From Jacaranda mimosifolia (Eukaryota; Streptophyta; Magnoliopsida; Lamiales; Bignoniaceae), in contig CM032122.1 of NCBI GenBank assembly GCA_018894105.1, positions 20,309,674 through 20,373,673 of the forward strand: 64,000 nucleotides of DNA, written 5' to 3'. The translations under genes and the position numbers were made by a program. Below the pieces are notes generated by a model. It was not told where the DNA came from and did not search any database. It worked only from the letters and a program-made list of their open reading frames with translations. This document shows positions 12,421 to 23,064 of this stretch, piece by piece (position 1 is the stretch's first letter; each line of letters begins with the position of its first letter).

Positions 12421-14140
12421 AAAGTAGAAAATGATTTTAATTTTGTGATATGTTGTGTGCAATCTAGCAAACCATATTGATCCTAAGCCACAATAATGAG
12501 CAACTTATTAAGACAAACTTTGAGGGGCATGCCAAATTCACAAATAACATAGAGCATTTGCAAAAGTTGTACATCCCCATCCATGATTTGAAGGATCATT
12601 GGATATTGTGCATTATTGAGTACGATAATTTGCAAATTATAATTTATTACACATTAGGGGTGTTCGCAGATTGGATCGGATCGATTTTGGGGAAAAAGCT
12701 AACCGATCCAAATTATATAATATTTTTTGGATCGGTTTGGTTCTTATAGTAAATCCAATCAAATCCAATCCATTTTAAATCGGTTTGGATTGGATCGGTT
12801 ATTCGATTTTTTAATTTATTTATTTATTTTTTTAAAGTAAGCGAAAATAATATCATTTGGCAACAGAATTGAACTAAATTAAGTAAGAATACTTAGATTA
12901 TAAAATTATATAAGTCCACAAGAAGTCAACAATAAACATAATTCATAAATTCATCAAGTTTCAAATTTGAATTCCAAAAGAGTAATTATAAAAGTAATTG
13001 GCCAGCAACAGTAGAAGAAGCTGAGATGAAATTGTAGTCTCTAGTACAACATAGGTTCGAATATCCAGTTCAACAAAAAAATAAATAAATTAAAGTAGCC
13101 AAGGTAATTCCAGTAGAGACTATCCTCATTAAGAATCACAATGACAGCAACAAATACATCCAATACCTTTAGCAACCTCCAAGCATAATCAGTTTTTGAG
13201 GGTTGATGCACCAACTGGACATGTCCAAATTTTACATAAAGAACAATTAAATCTAAATAGAATAAGTGGAAAATTAAGTTTAGGGTTTACACTTATAGGT
13301 TTAGTTTTATTTAAATATATTTAATATTTTTATAATTAAAATATATTTTTTATTTTATTAATATATAAATCGGTTCGGTTTGGATTGGATCGGTTTTTCA
13401 GACTGAAACCGAAAACCGAACCGAACCGATCGGTTATAAAAAAATTAATCCAATTTAAACCAAAAAAAATCGATTTTAATCGGTTTTCGGTTTTTTGGAT
13501 CGGTTCGTCGGTTTTTTTTTGGATTGGATTGGATTTGAACACCCCTATTACACATATCCTCTACGAGATAAAACCACATATAAGTTGGAGCTCGTCAAAA
13601 AAGTGGTAAGATTGAGAACTTAATTATAGACTTCATGCTTTTAAAAATAATGTTTTTAGAGATTATAATAATCTTATAATATTATATTATTTTAGGTTAC
13701 AAAAGTACAACTTCTATTTGAAAAGTGGCAGCCAGATAATTATTTATTTAAAGATATTGTGAACACGTTCAGTTATAACAGACCTGGTTGGATTCCAATC
13801 CAAGGAAATGAGTAAATTAAATAATTCAAAAGCACTATTTATTTATAAAGTTTTATGATATAATGAAATGAAAGTTATTGGAGGTGTAGGTATGATTGTG
13901 GGTTGTACGTTTGCTTGATTATGAAAGTTTGACATCAATATGCAGAATCAATTAGATGAGGTAAAGTTGTAATAACTATATTAATTGTAAATTTTTTTAT
14001 CTTTGTTTCATACAATAGGTTATAAATGTTACTATTTCATGTTTTATTTAGGCAAGATAAATCAATGCGAGAAGAAGAGTGGCGAAGAGCATATACTCTT
14101 TTAAAGGGAATAAGTTCACTTGGCCAATATAGGTCAAAGA
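12420..14140 (+). pseudogene. decayed Ulp1/C48 SUMO-protease domain, split by an hAT-like element
   Basis: A segment of a cysteine protease of the Ulp1/SENP (C48) family, which removes SUMO-type modifiers. The first block (ORF from 12477) reads YIPIHDLKDHWILCIIEYDN, where the family's catalytic His sits in DHW (His codon 12597-12599). The reading frame is then interrupted by the element at 12655-13547. Beyond it the same frame resumes with PLRDKTTYKLELVKKVV, and after a probable intron FEKWQPDNYLFKDIVN. The nucleophile motif YDCGLYVCLIMK lies at 13891-13926 (Cys codon 13897-13899) and is followed at once by a stop. A last block, MREEEWRRAYTLLKG, lies near 14064-14110. The Asp expected in the family's Y-D-S motif reads Y-Y-T. 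Such domains are often carried by plant transposons, so host gene or transposon cargo is open. Non-functional as it stands. Confidence 0.7.
12655..13547. mobile_element. hAT-like element inside the Ulp1-like sequence
   Basis: Perfect 11-bp terminal inverted repeats TAGGGGTGTTC and GAACACCCCTA, flanked by the 8-bp target duplication TTACACAT (12647-12654 and 13548-13555). Both subterminal regions are built from repeated ggatcgg/ccgatcc and ttggattggat motifs in inverted orientation. At 893 bp without a transposase ORF it is a non-autonomous hAT-type element. Removing the element and one copy of the duplication leaves the protease frame open across the site. Confidence 0.88.
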
Positions 14141-17100
14141 GATGTTTTTTACATTGGAATATAAACATTTATACATTATTTTTATTTTTAAATTTCTTTT
14201 GAGATCCATTGGTGCTGGTGAACTAATTACTGATTTTATCTTTTATGTTATTTTGATGGACATAAACTAGTTATCTGGATAGATGTTATTGAGCAATTTA
14301 TTTTATGAGAATTCTAATTCAACTTTCGATTGTTGGAATTTTTATAAAATATGCTACCCAATTTACCTTTTCATTTATGTGAAGCATACACCATCTCTAA
14401 CAAAAAACATCAATATAGCCAAAGAATAATAATACAATTGGCCCTCATATCAAAAACCCAAACCAAAAAGAATTTCTATTTTAGCCAAACCTAGAAAAAT
14501 TATTGCTAGTCAGACCATTAGCAAATACACTCAAACTATTGCTGGTCAAGCTAAAAATTATTAACAATAGTACTTTCTTCGGCTATAAAAAAAGGAGATT
14601 TCCTTGCAAACAATTAAAATGGATATTTTCATTTACATATATATGGTGTGAATATGATCCAAATTATGGCAACATAAACATCTATTTTCCACCATTTTAT
14701 TACTTCAACTCAAAACTAATTAATAAAAAGTATAAGTGGCCTAGAGAGCTCTCATCTGATGCCATCCATTATCATAAGTTTCTCTCAACCTTCTCCCTCA
14801 TACTTCGTTGCCTGATGTTATTAACATTCAACTGAACGTCTGAGGCAGCCATGCAGATGAACATTCTAACCCACTTAATTGAAACAACAATAATAGAATT
14901 AATACATAAAACAAGCGATTATATCCAAGAAACGAGCAAAAAAGTGATGCAAAATATCCATATTTTTTGTCCTCAAACGTGTTTAATTTGTTTTAGGTAT
15001 TTGTAGCTGGTATGTCAGCAATATAATTCTTTCATGAATGTATGTTTCCTCCTAGTAAACCTCACTTCCATCTTAATTCTAATTTTAATGCAAGCTTATT
15101 AACAAATGTGCCCAAAAAAAAAAAGCAAAAAGAAAAAGCAAATGTTTTATCCAGTGAACTCCAAATTGGCTACTATAAGCAAGTTTTTACATGTTGTTGT
15201 CATCACGTTTCTATTCAATTAAATGGGTACTATAAAAATATTATCAACAGCAAAAATTCATAGAGTTTGTTGTCAATCAAGTAATTTCCCCGTGCTCACT
15301 TCCCTAACATAACTCCACCGTTAAAAAGGTTAAGTATAAGCAGCGGAACAATGATTAAAAAAGTAAAGCACCTTGAATATGTTAACTCCCTTTTTGAAGT
15401 ATATATATCAGGTGTGGACCCAAAAAGCATTTTGCTTCCTCCTTTTAACTCAATGAAGAAATCAGCACTAGGAAAATCTTTATTGATATTTGGCATAGAT
15501 GTGGGGGAGTGACTTTCACAAAGAATGTTCCCATATTCTAACCATGATCATCTTTTGAAAAGTGACCTAAACATGCAAACCAAGAGTGCGAACATTTCAT
15601 GGAAGTGACAAACATCACATAATTAGACATGAAAATAATATCATCCACATCCTCATAAGAACATTATGCAAAGTACATCTTGGATGATTGATAACCTAAT
15701 TGGTGAATTGGCAAATCAACCTCTTCTGATTTTTGGTTAGGGGACATCAGCGATGGGCGGTTCACACTAACACACATCACTCCCTCATGATGTCAAACCC
15801 ATAGGTTAACACCATGCCATAATAGATGAATGATATGCCACTTTTTAGCATCATGAATCAAAATAAAATGAAATTACAGTAGACATTAATCTTATGCCCA
15901 TTTTTAAGATCAAGAACCAAATTGAAATACAAGTGGTACATACTTAAATAGTTTCAATCATTGTTGATATTCAAGTAAAAGTGCACATTTTATTACAGTG
16001 AAAAATCAATTCATCTTTTTTGAAAGTCACAAGCACTGAAATAAAGATTGTGTTAATCCCAAATAAAATTTTAAAATCTTATAAATTCCTTATAAAAGAC
16101 ACCATGACTTATTTTTATGACACTAACAAATTCTCTCAAAACAACAATATAAATATACATTATAATTACTAACATATTATGGACTTCATAATTTTATTTT
16201 ATTTAAATACTTTAAATATTATTAAATATGATCAAATATCTTTTAAATTTTAAAATTATGTTACAAAATGCAGAATGTTATAATTTCTTTTAAACTTAGC
16301 CAAACACCACTTATAATCTAAATGCATCACTGATCCAATTAAAATTTTATGAAGTAGCACCCACCAGTCCAATAGTCTAAGTGTCAAAATGATCTAAATA
16401 TAATGGAATGAGTATGAAAATAATGACTGAAATTGGTTAGCATCATTACTCCATGAGTCATGTTTGTATACCTTGTTAATAAGTAGTTCAACATTATAAT
16501 TTCTTTTAAACCAAACTCCTATCATTTTTAATTATATACCTCACGAATTAATCATCTATATATGATTTTTTACTTGGTTGGAACATATTTATTAAAAGAG
16601 AACCAATGTACAAAAACATATAAAATAATCAATATGATTTACATTTCACAACATACTTCTTTTACATGCCAAATCTATTCAAATATAAATTCTTATATTC
16701 TGTCGATGGGATCATATGTTAAATTTGTGTATATTGAACTCTACTTTGATTTGAAATATTCATAACTAGATTGATTCATTTGAATCACATGATCATAAAA
16801 ATATGGTAAACTATTAGTTTTTCAAATTTAATGCATAATTGAGTGATATCTAACTTAATTTAAAATTTTATAATAAACTAATATTTGATACGTCAAAATT
16901 CATTCCACCAAGAATTTTCACCGCTATGATAATTTACACACAAAAATACAGTTAGGTAGGCCTTGTTATATTGTTCATTCTTGAACCTGGATGATCAATC
17001 CTACCAATGGACTTTCCTGGAAGAATCTAGCTTTTGCCTTTAAGTGGTATTGATATTTATTATTTTGTCGCCCATTTTGAAGATGTGAACTAAATATATT

Positions 17101-17400
17101 TCTTCTTATGTATATTCATTTATTCGAAACACTAATACGATTTAATCTGTTTTTCTGGTTATGGATTTCTAATACGTAAGAATGCGCTTGATTTTCTACT
17201 GACTCACAGTTTACTCAAAATCATTTATTGGGTTATTTTGATTGAAGAGGGTATAAATGTGTAAATTATTCCACTAACTTCATCGACTCAAGTAAACAAT
17301 ACTTTTAAATCACCTCTTTTCATCCTACATAGTAAATATAATATAATAATGACAAATTAATCACAATCTTTAGTATCATCATTCATTTCATCTTATCATA
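14141..17400. other. intergenic DNA, no gene recognised
   Basis: About 3.3 kb. An ORF of 110 codons at 14503-14835 and smaller ones show no motif I know. Possible degenerate repeats, but no inverted ends, target duplications or RNA genes seen. Confidence 0.4.
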
Positions 17401-18150
17401 CTACATCCCATCTAAATAAGTAAATAGTCTTTAGGAATTAGGTTTTGGCCCAATTAACTTGTTGTAGAAGTTAATATTTTTTCTGAAGCAAGAATGTTAA
17501 GAAACTAATATACTCTCTAATGCTGCACAGAAATGGAGTTAGAGTCTTTTTCGAAAATCAATAAGCTGAGTTAGGCTTCTACTCTTGGAATGTATTTGCA
17601 TAGAATCAGAGCTTAAGCTTGCAACTTATTGCTCAAATGCCTTTATGGTTTTGGGAGTTGGTATTTATATTGATTAATTTTTTCATAGGCTTCAATCCAC
17701 TTATATTTGAATGTCTATCTTGGTGTGACTAATTTCTTGGGTTCCGTGGCCCTATTCTTATTTATTTGTTCACTTAATTAAGCTCATTTTTTATTTTTTT
17801 ACCTTTTTACCCTTAAAGTCCTATTTTGCAATATCACCAAGCCCCCTACTTTCAATTTGAAAATTTATTTCATATTGAAAGTATACCTTAAATGTTAATT
17901 TTATTTTATCTTATTAATAAGTTTAATTTTCTGAAGTAATTTACCTTTAATTTAATTTTGGAATAATTTGAGTAAGTCAATTCTTAAATAATTTGGAGAA
18001 TTTTAAGCCCCATTGGCCAGTCAACTTCAAGAAGTAAGGCTTGGCTAACAAATTACATCTTCCAAGAGACTTAATAATTTTGATAGTAATGCGACTTCGG
18101 AAATTACTTTTAGAGTCAAGATGAGTTCTCAAGGTAATTTTTTACCTTTC
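17400..18150 (+). repeat. LTR-like repeat related to 52000-52520
   Basis: Shares ordered landmarks with the window's 52-kb region: a gctgcac/tggaaatggagttag-type block near 17522, acccttaaag/acccttgtgg, a ctttcaatttgaaaa block at about 17850, and a catattgaaagta/catattaaaaata block. It lies just upstream, in the same orientation, of the gag-like remnant, as a 5' LTR would. The terminal dinucleotides could not be fixed. Confidence 0.4.
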
Positions 18151-19084
18151 CCTTTACTGTTTCCCCCCATTACTTAGATTTTTTTAACTCTTTTGAGTCA
18201 ATATTTTTTGGGGAGTTTCAACTTGAGAGCGAGATATGTCCAATTCTGAGGGCAAGATGTCAGGTAGTGAGGCCAAATATGGTCAGAGTACGAAGTCTAA
18301 TACTTTAAGGAGGCTGAATTGTTTACCTCTCTCCCTTTGAAGTCATATATATTTTTCCTATCAGTACTTGCATATTTTTTTTTATTTCTTTTTAGTTTGT
18401 GTGCTTATTCTTGTGTTTATGCTTCCTTTTCAACACTTATGTTATTTTTCTTCGTTATTTCATACACTATTAAGCTCAACTCAATAGGCTTACTCTTGGG
18501 AGGAAAGATAATTTGTTTGGTCAGGATCCACGCTAGGAAGGAGAATGGAGTTTCGTGAGAGGTATGTGGAAGAGCAATATCTTAGGGCTTTGTCCCCGGT
18601 GGGGCGGTGTTTGAGCCCCCAATGGAGGCATCCCAAAGAACCTCAGGTCCACTTCTATCTAAGGCATCTTAGCCAAAATTTCAAGCTTAGTGATTCTAGG
18701 ACCAGTTGGAAAGCGTGTTAGGAGTCTACTATTGGGCTACTTGCCCCCCGGTCCTTTTGCTCCTTTCATGTTGGTTAGGGCAAGGAGTTATTTCACTATG
18801 GATTGCATAGAAATGTAGCATCAACTCTCATTGGGATGTTGATGAGACCACTTTCAATATTGACAACTTGTATATTGGAGTCAGCAAGTATGATCAAGGA
18901 AGGTTGGAGATAATTCTCCTCTTTCACAGTTGACAAAGTTTGTTGCTAAATATTTAGCACGGGTTAGCACTTTCCTCTTTTACTTTGTTTTCTTTTGGTT
19001 GCATATTATATTTGTACTTGTGCATAGTTGTTTAATCATTTTGTCTACCATTTTTGAAACAGATCTCGAACTTGGTTGTGCAGA
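18151..19084 (+). other. probable untranslated or decayed gag region of a Gypsy remnant
   Basis: No intact ORF. The sequence is less AT-rich than its surroundings and lies between the LTR-like block and the coiled-coil remnant, as expected for the leader and N-terminal gag part of a retroelement. Two short hydrophobic ORFs (18319-18558, 18930-19130) are composition artefacts. Confidence 0.35.
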
Positions 19085-19560
19085 TATTCCGTTGAGTGGA
19101 GGGGACTACGATTATGATAGCCAAGCTTAAGAAAGAAGCCATAGGACTTGCCCAGCAAAATGTTTAGAAGAGTGAAGAGATTGCAAAGTTGCTGAAGGAG
19201 CACAAACAGCTGAGCGATATGCTAGAGAGGTGAAGACCAAGAGGAATTTTTCAGAATCTTTTGGTACGAAGGCACTTGTGTCTACTACATGTGATGAGGT
19301 GGTGAAAGAGTTCAAGAGCTTCGATTAGTTGTTTTAGGCAGTTGAGGTAAATGTCACAGTGATATATGAGCATATTATCTAGGATTGTCGCTCATGCTCA
19401 GTGAGACTAGGTAATGCATTCTAGAGGACTTGTTGTTGCTTGACCCTGTTGTTCATGTCAACCTTTTTACTGAGGCGGTTGGCATCATCAAAGATTGGTG
19501 CTAAAGCCATGGAGGAATATCCAAATGATGCGGCTCCATAGTCAGTATAGTAGGATTTAA
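19085..19560 (+). pseudogene. decayed retrotransposon gag-associated coiled-coil protein
   Basis: One frame reads IAKLKKEAIGLAQQN, then after a stop EEIAKLLKEHKQLSDMLER, and after a further stop and frame change STTCDEVVKEFKSFD and VTVIYEHII-DCRS. The heptad pattern and the E-F-K-S plus V-I-Y-E-H series resemble the coiled-coil protein found next to Gypsy gag regions in many eudicots, recalled from memory. At least five in-frame stops show that it is dead. Neighbours are an LTR-like block upstream and a ~40-bp satellite-like repeat downstream. Confidence 0.5.
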
Positions 19561-19943
19561 ACTAGAAGTTAGTCTTTTCCTTTTTATGTTTGTTAAGGAC
19601 TACTTTATTTTTGGTTTCTTTTCACTGTCATGCTATTTTTTATTTTTTTTTGGATGTTCAAGTATAATTCAAACATAGTTTAATGTTTGCATACTTAAGT
19701 ATTGTTAGATTTTGCATCTTTTGTTATGGATATTTGAGCAGCTTTTTTGCTTTTTTTCGTACTTAGCTATTTGGATGATCTCATGATTTATGTTTTTTTG
19801 ATCTATTTATGTTATTTTCTCTTTGTTTCATTTTTGCACTTCTTTAATATTTTTGCCCACTTTTTTTCGAACTTTGTTGTGATAAGAAATGGTTGCGAGT
19901 GCCCTTAGTAATCTTCAAAAGACTTAATAGTTTTTTTTTTTCG

Positions 19944-20385
19944 AAGCCCCCCTTAAGAGGTCTTATTGGAATGCCGTTGCTGTTGATGCGTCCTCTTAGG
20001 GTCCTTACTTTAGTATTCATTTTTAACACGCCCATTTGGACTACTAAATGTAATGCTGCTTCACTATGCCCTTTTGGTGGTCTTAGCATGATGTTGTTGA
20101 TTTGCATCCCCTTGGGGGTCTTAGTGTAATGTTGTAGTTGCTATCTCTACACACCTCCTTAAGATTATTGGTGTAATTGTTGTTGTTGTCTGCCCCATTG
20201 GGTTTTATTGCAGTCTTGGTTCTATGCACCCTTGGGTTCTTATAGCAATCTTGCTTGCTGGGGGTTTACTTGGGGGTCATATAGTAGTCTTTTGGATTTG
20301 TCACGTATCCCTTAGAGCCTTATAGTGGTGTTGATGTCATTTGTCACGTGTCCCCTTGAGGGTTTTATAGTAGTGTTGATATAGC
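19944..20385 (+). repeat. degenerate tandem array, ~40-bp unit, about 11 copies
   Basis: Units of the form CCCCTTGGGGGTCTTATAG with a T/G-rich tail recur at about 19949, 19991, 20030, 20068, 20107, 20152, 20192, 20228, 20268, 20308 and 20351, a spacing of about 36-45 bp. The copies are strongly diverged. The array lies between gag-like and pol-like retroelement remnants and is probably part of one of them. ORFs on both strands here are by-products of the repeat. Confidence 0.75.
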
Positions 20386-20859
20386 TCGTTCGTTGATCAT
20401 TGTGCACAGTTATTATTGTTGTTCTGAATTGGGGTTGTTTTGTTTGTTTTTTGGTATGTGTGCCTTTTGGGGTTTTATGCAAATGAGTTATTCTTGCAAA
20501 TTATAATTATGCAGTACAAATAGACAAATGGGTAGAGAAACATCAGAATGTTTTATAAGAATAGTAAAAGGAATAACTACCATCTCTCAAGCTTGGATGA
20601 TCTTTTATTCATCAGAGAAATGGAAAAATTGCCTAAGTTATTGGAAATAAAAATTTAGAACATAGAAAAAGAAATCTAATCTAATTGTATGAACAACTTA
20701 AAAAGAAAAATACTTTAAGGTGCCACAAGAGGTGCGTTAATTGAGATTGGGTGCGTACCCCATCTCTATTGCCTAGGCTGAGTTACTGACAGTAGTATCT
20801 TCCTCCTCGAGGGTTTCTTCAAGTGTGATCTCGCATTGCAATGACTTCTTCCATTGTGA

Positions 20860-22300
20860 TAGTATTCACTTTTAAGGCTAAGACTTAATTTTGTCTCTTG
20901 AGCTGTTCTTGTAATGCCCTTCAGAGCTGTATGAGCTCGCAATAGGGATTATTACTCATTTCAAAATGTTGGCATACCCTGACAGTAAACTGGTCACAAT
21001 GGCTTCTCTTGTTCCACCAGTTGTGATGGACTTCATCTTCATATGGTAGGTTGACACTATCACTCGAAAGAGATTCAGGATATGATTTCTAAGTATAACA
21101 TTGTACGCAGATGGAGCCTTGACTACCACAAATTTCACCATCTTCGTAACTCTATGGGGATGAGTTCCCAAGTAAATGGGGAGAGAGATTTTCTCTAAGT
21201 GCTTCTATGGTCTTGCCAGTGGATCCATTAAAGGGGGTTGATTATTGACATTTGAGCTAGGGATGGCAATAGAATAGGTTTGGAGCGAGTTTAGCAGAAC
21301 CCAAAGCCCATTCCGCTAACTTCTATTTGGACCTGGAACCTACCTTGCCCCACTTTACTTTAGACTCCTAACTCAACAGGTCCAACCTGCCAAATCTATT
21401 TTTCTCTTCTTTTTTTTTTTTTTTTCCTTTTTCAATTAAAATGTATAAACTTTACAATTTATAGGTTCTCAAAATTGATTAAGATAAACTAACACAAGGT
21501 ATATTTATACATGACAAGAAAAGTGGATTTCAATATACAAGTTTCTAATGTAATTTCCTTAAGCTTAAAATAAAATATCCACCTTAGTTAATTTCAATAT
21601 ATTTTTCATCATTTTCTATGGTGAATAATTGAGGGCTAAAGTGTCATTTCTTCCTTAAAATATATTTATGCTATTATATGCCTTAATCTTTTGATATTAT
21701 ATGTTATATATTATATATATTTCTTATGTGGGACGTGTTTACTTAAACCAATAACCCACCTCGAACTGGTCGGTCAATAAATTAGAACTCTTGATTTACC
21801 CCTAAACCCATTTATTTGACTCCTAACTCGCTCCATTCGAACCAAGTCCAAGGTAGGGATCCAGTTTATCTGGACTCATTGCCGTGCCTAATTTGAGCGT
21901 TGCCTATGTCAAGGTGAAAAAAGGCGTTGTGGATGACGATGTTTGTTGAGTTTCTGCTATCCACCAAAATTTTCTTCACTTAGAAGTTAGTGTGGGAGGT
22001 TGAGCACTAGTGTATCACAATGTTCGTCTCACCGCATCTTCATATCTTCTTCACCAAAAATGATGTTGGGAAGTTGAGGATGCACTTTGTATATACCATT
22101 TTGGCTCCAAAGTGTGATATTGTGCTTGCCTGGCTGCTTTCTTGTATGAGAGGATCATCACCTTATGCAAGTCCTTTTTATATTACTGAAATAATGCTAA
22201 CAGTGGGCAAATTATCAATTTCATGTTGGTGCAGCTTCTCCCTCGACTTTGACTATTCACCGAGTGAGCGTCGGTGGTCTTCGTTGTTTCTTGGGTTGAA
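20860..22300 (-). pseudogene. Gypsy retrotransposon protease/pol N-terminal remnant, split by an hAT-like element
   Basis: Read on the minus strand, 22300 down to 21891 contains VKKILVDSRNSTNIVIHNAF and HLDIGNAQI, the retropepsin-like active-site region of Ty3/Gypsy polyproteins. The catalytic D-S-G reads D-S-R and a stop precedes it. After the element at 21258-21890, the frame near 21171-20956 reads LGTHPHRVTKMVKFVVVKAP, SAYNVILRNHILNLF and VSTYHMKMKS, the segment between protease and reverse transcriptase in this family. No reverse transcriptase core (YxDD) follows, so the copy is also truncated. It runs opposite to the gag-like remnant at 19.1 kb, so at least two insertions are mixed here. 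Confidence 0.8.
21258..21890. mobile_element. hAT-like element inside the Gypsy remnant
   Basis: Flanked by the perfect 8-bp duplication ATTTGAGC (21250-21257 and 21891-21898). Termini are TAGGGATGGCAAT and, as reverse complement of the right end, TAGGCACGGCAATGA. Length 633 bp, no transposase. The insertion splits the protease-pol reading frame, so it is younger than the Gypsy copy. Confidence 0.85.
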
Positions 22301-23064
22301 CATTTTTTTTTTTTTATAATAATAAATATTTTCACATATTTTTATTAAGAAAGGAAACAATTTAAGATTGATTTTACCTTATATTCTAATATCAAATTTT
22401 GATTATTGTACACTCCTTTCCACATAACACCATTTAGGAAAGCCAAATTAATGCTTTCATATCAAAATTATGAAATAGCAATATCACGATGTGTAATTTA
22501 AAAAAAAAAGTATTTTTTATTAATATTTTCTTTAAAATTTAAATATTGAAAAGTTCTATAGTCGCTATGCTATATTATGTCTATGATTTTTAATTTCTAC
22601 ATATTCCGAAAACATCATAAGATATTTTTAAGTTTTATAAATGTACTAAATATTACTTTATAATATTGCTGAAATATTTAAATACTCATATAATTTTTAA
22701 AATGTTAGCAATAATATTTTGAGATTCACATTCTCCAATATAAGTTAAAGATAACCTTATCTTCAAAAAAAATTTACAAGTTTCCATTAAACTCAATTTT
22801 TCAAAACTTTCAATGTGCCATCGTAAGTATTTTGTAAATATTAATGAGTTCAAAATACATATAATTGCGAAAAGAACAAATTAAAAGGTTTGACACGGGA
22901 AGAATCATAGGACACATGCTGCCGGCGTGCCCAGCTTCCACTGTACCTCCGTCCTTCCCTAATCCCCCAATTCAAACCACTCCCGCCGCCTATACGTATT
23001 AATATACAAATAATGGATTGAAGAACGAATAGAAAGAGAAAGAAATTATAGTTACCTCTAAAAT
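22301..23064. other. promoter and 5' flank of the NOL9-like gene
   Basis: AT-rich up to about 22860, then less so (22905-22995 is relatively GC-rich) into the presumed 5' UTR before the ATG at 23065. No gene or clear promoter element identified. Confidence 0.4.

Noticed and set aside
12477..12749. Complete 90-codon gene
   Set aside because: The last 30 codons come from the inserted element; it is the broken end of the Ulp1-like sequence.
14503..14835. 110-codon plus-strand ORF
   Set aside because: No motif, biased composition, no codon or splice support.
22020..22319. 99-codon plus-strand ORF
   Set aside because: Antisense to the Gypsy protease remnant, which explains the sequence better.
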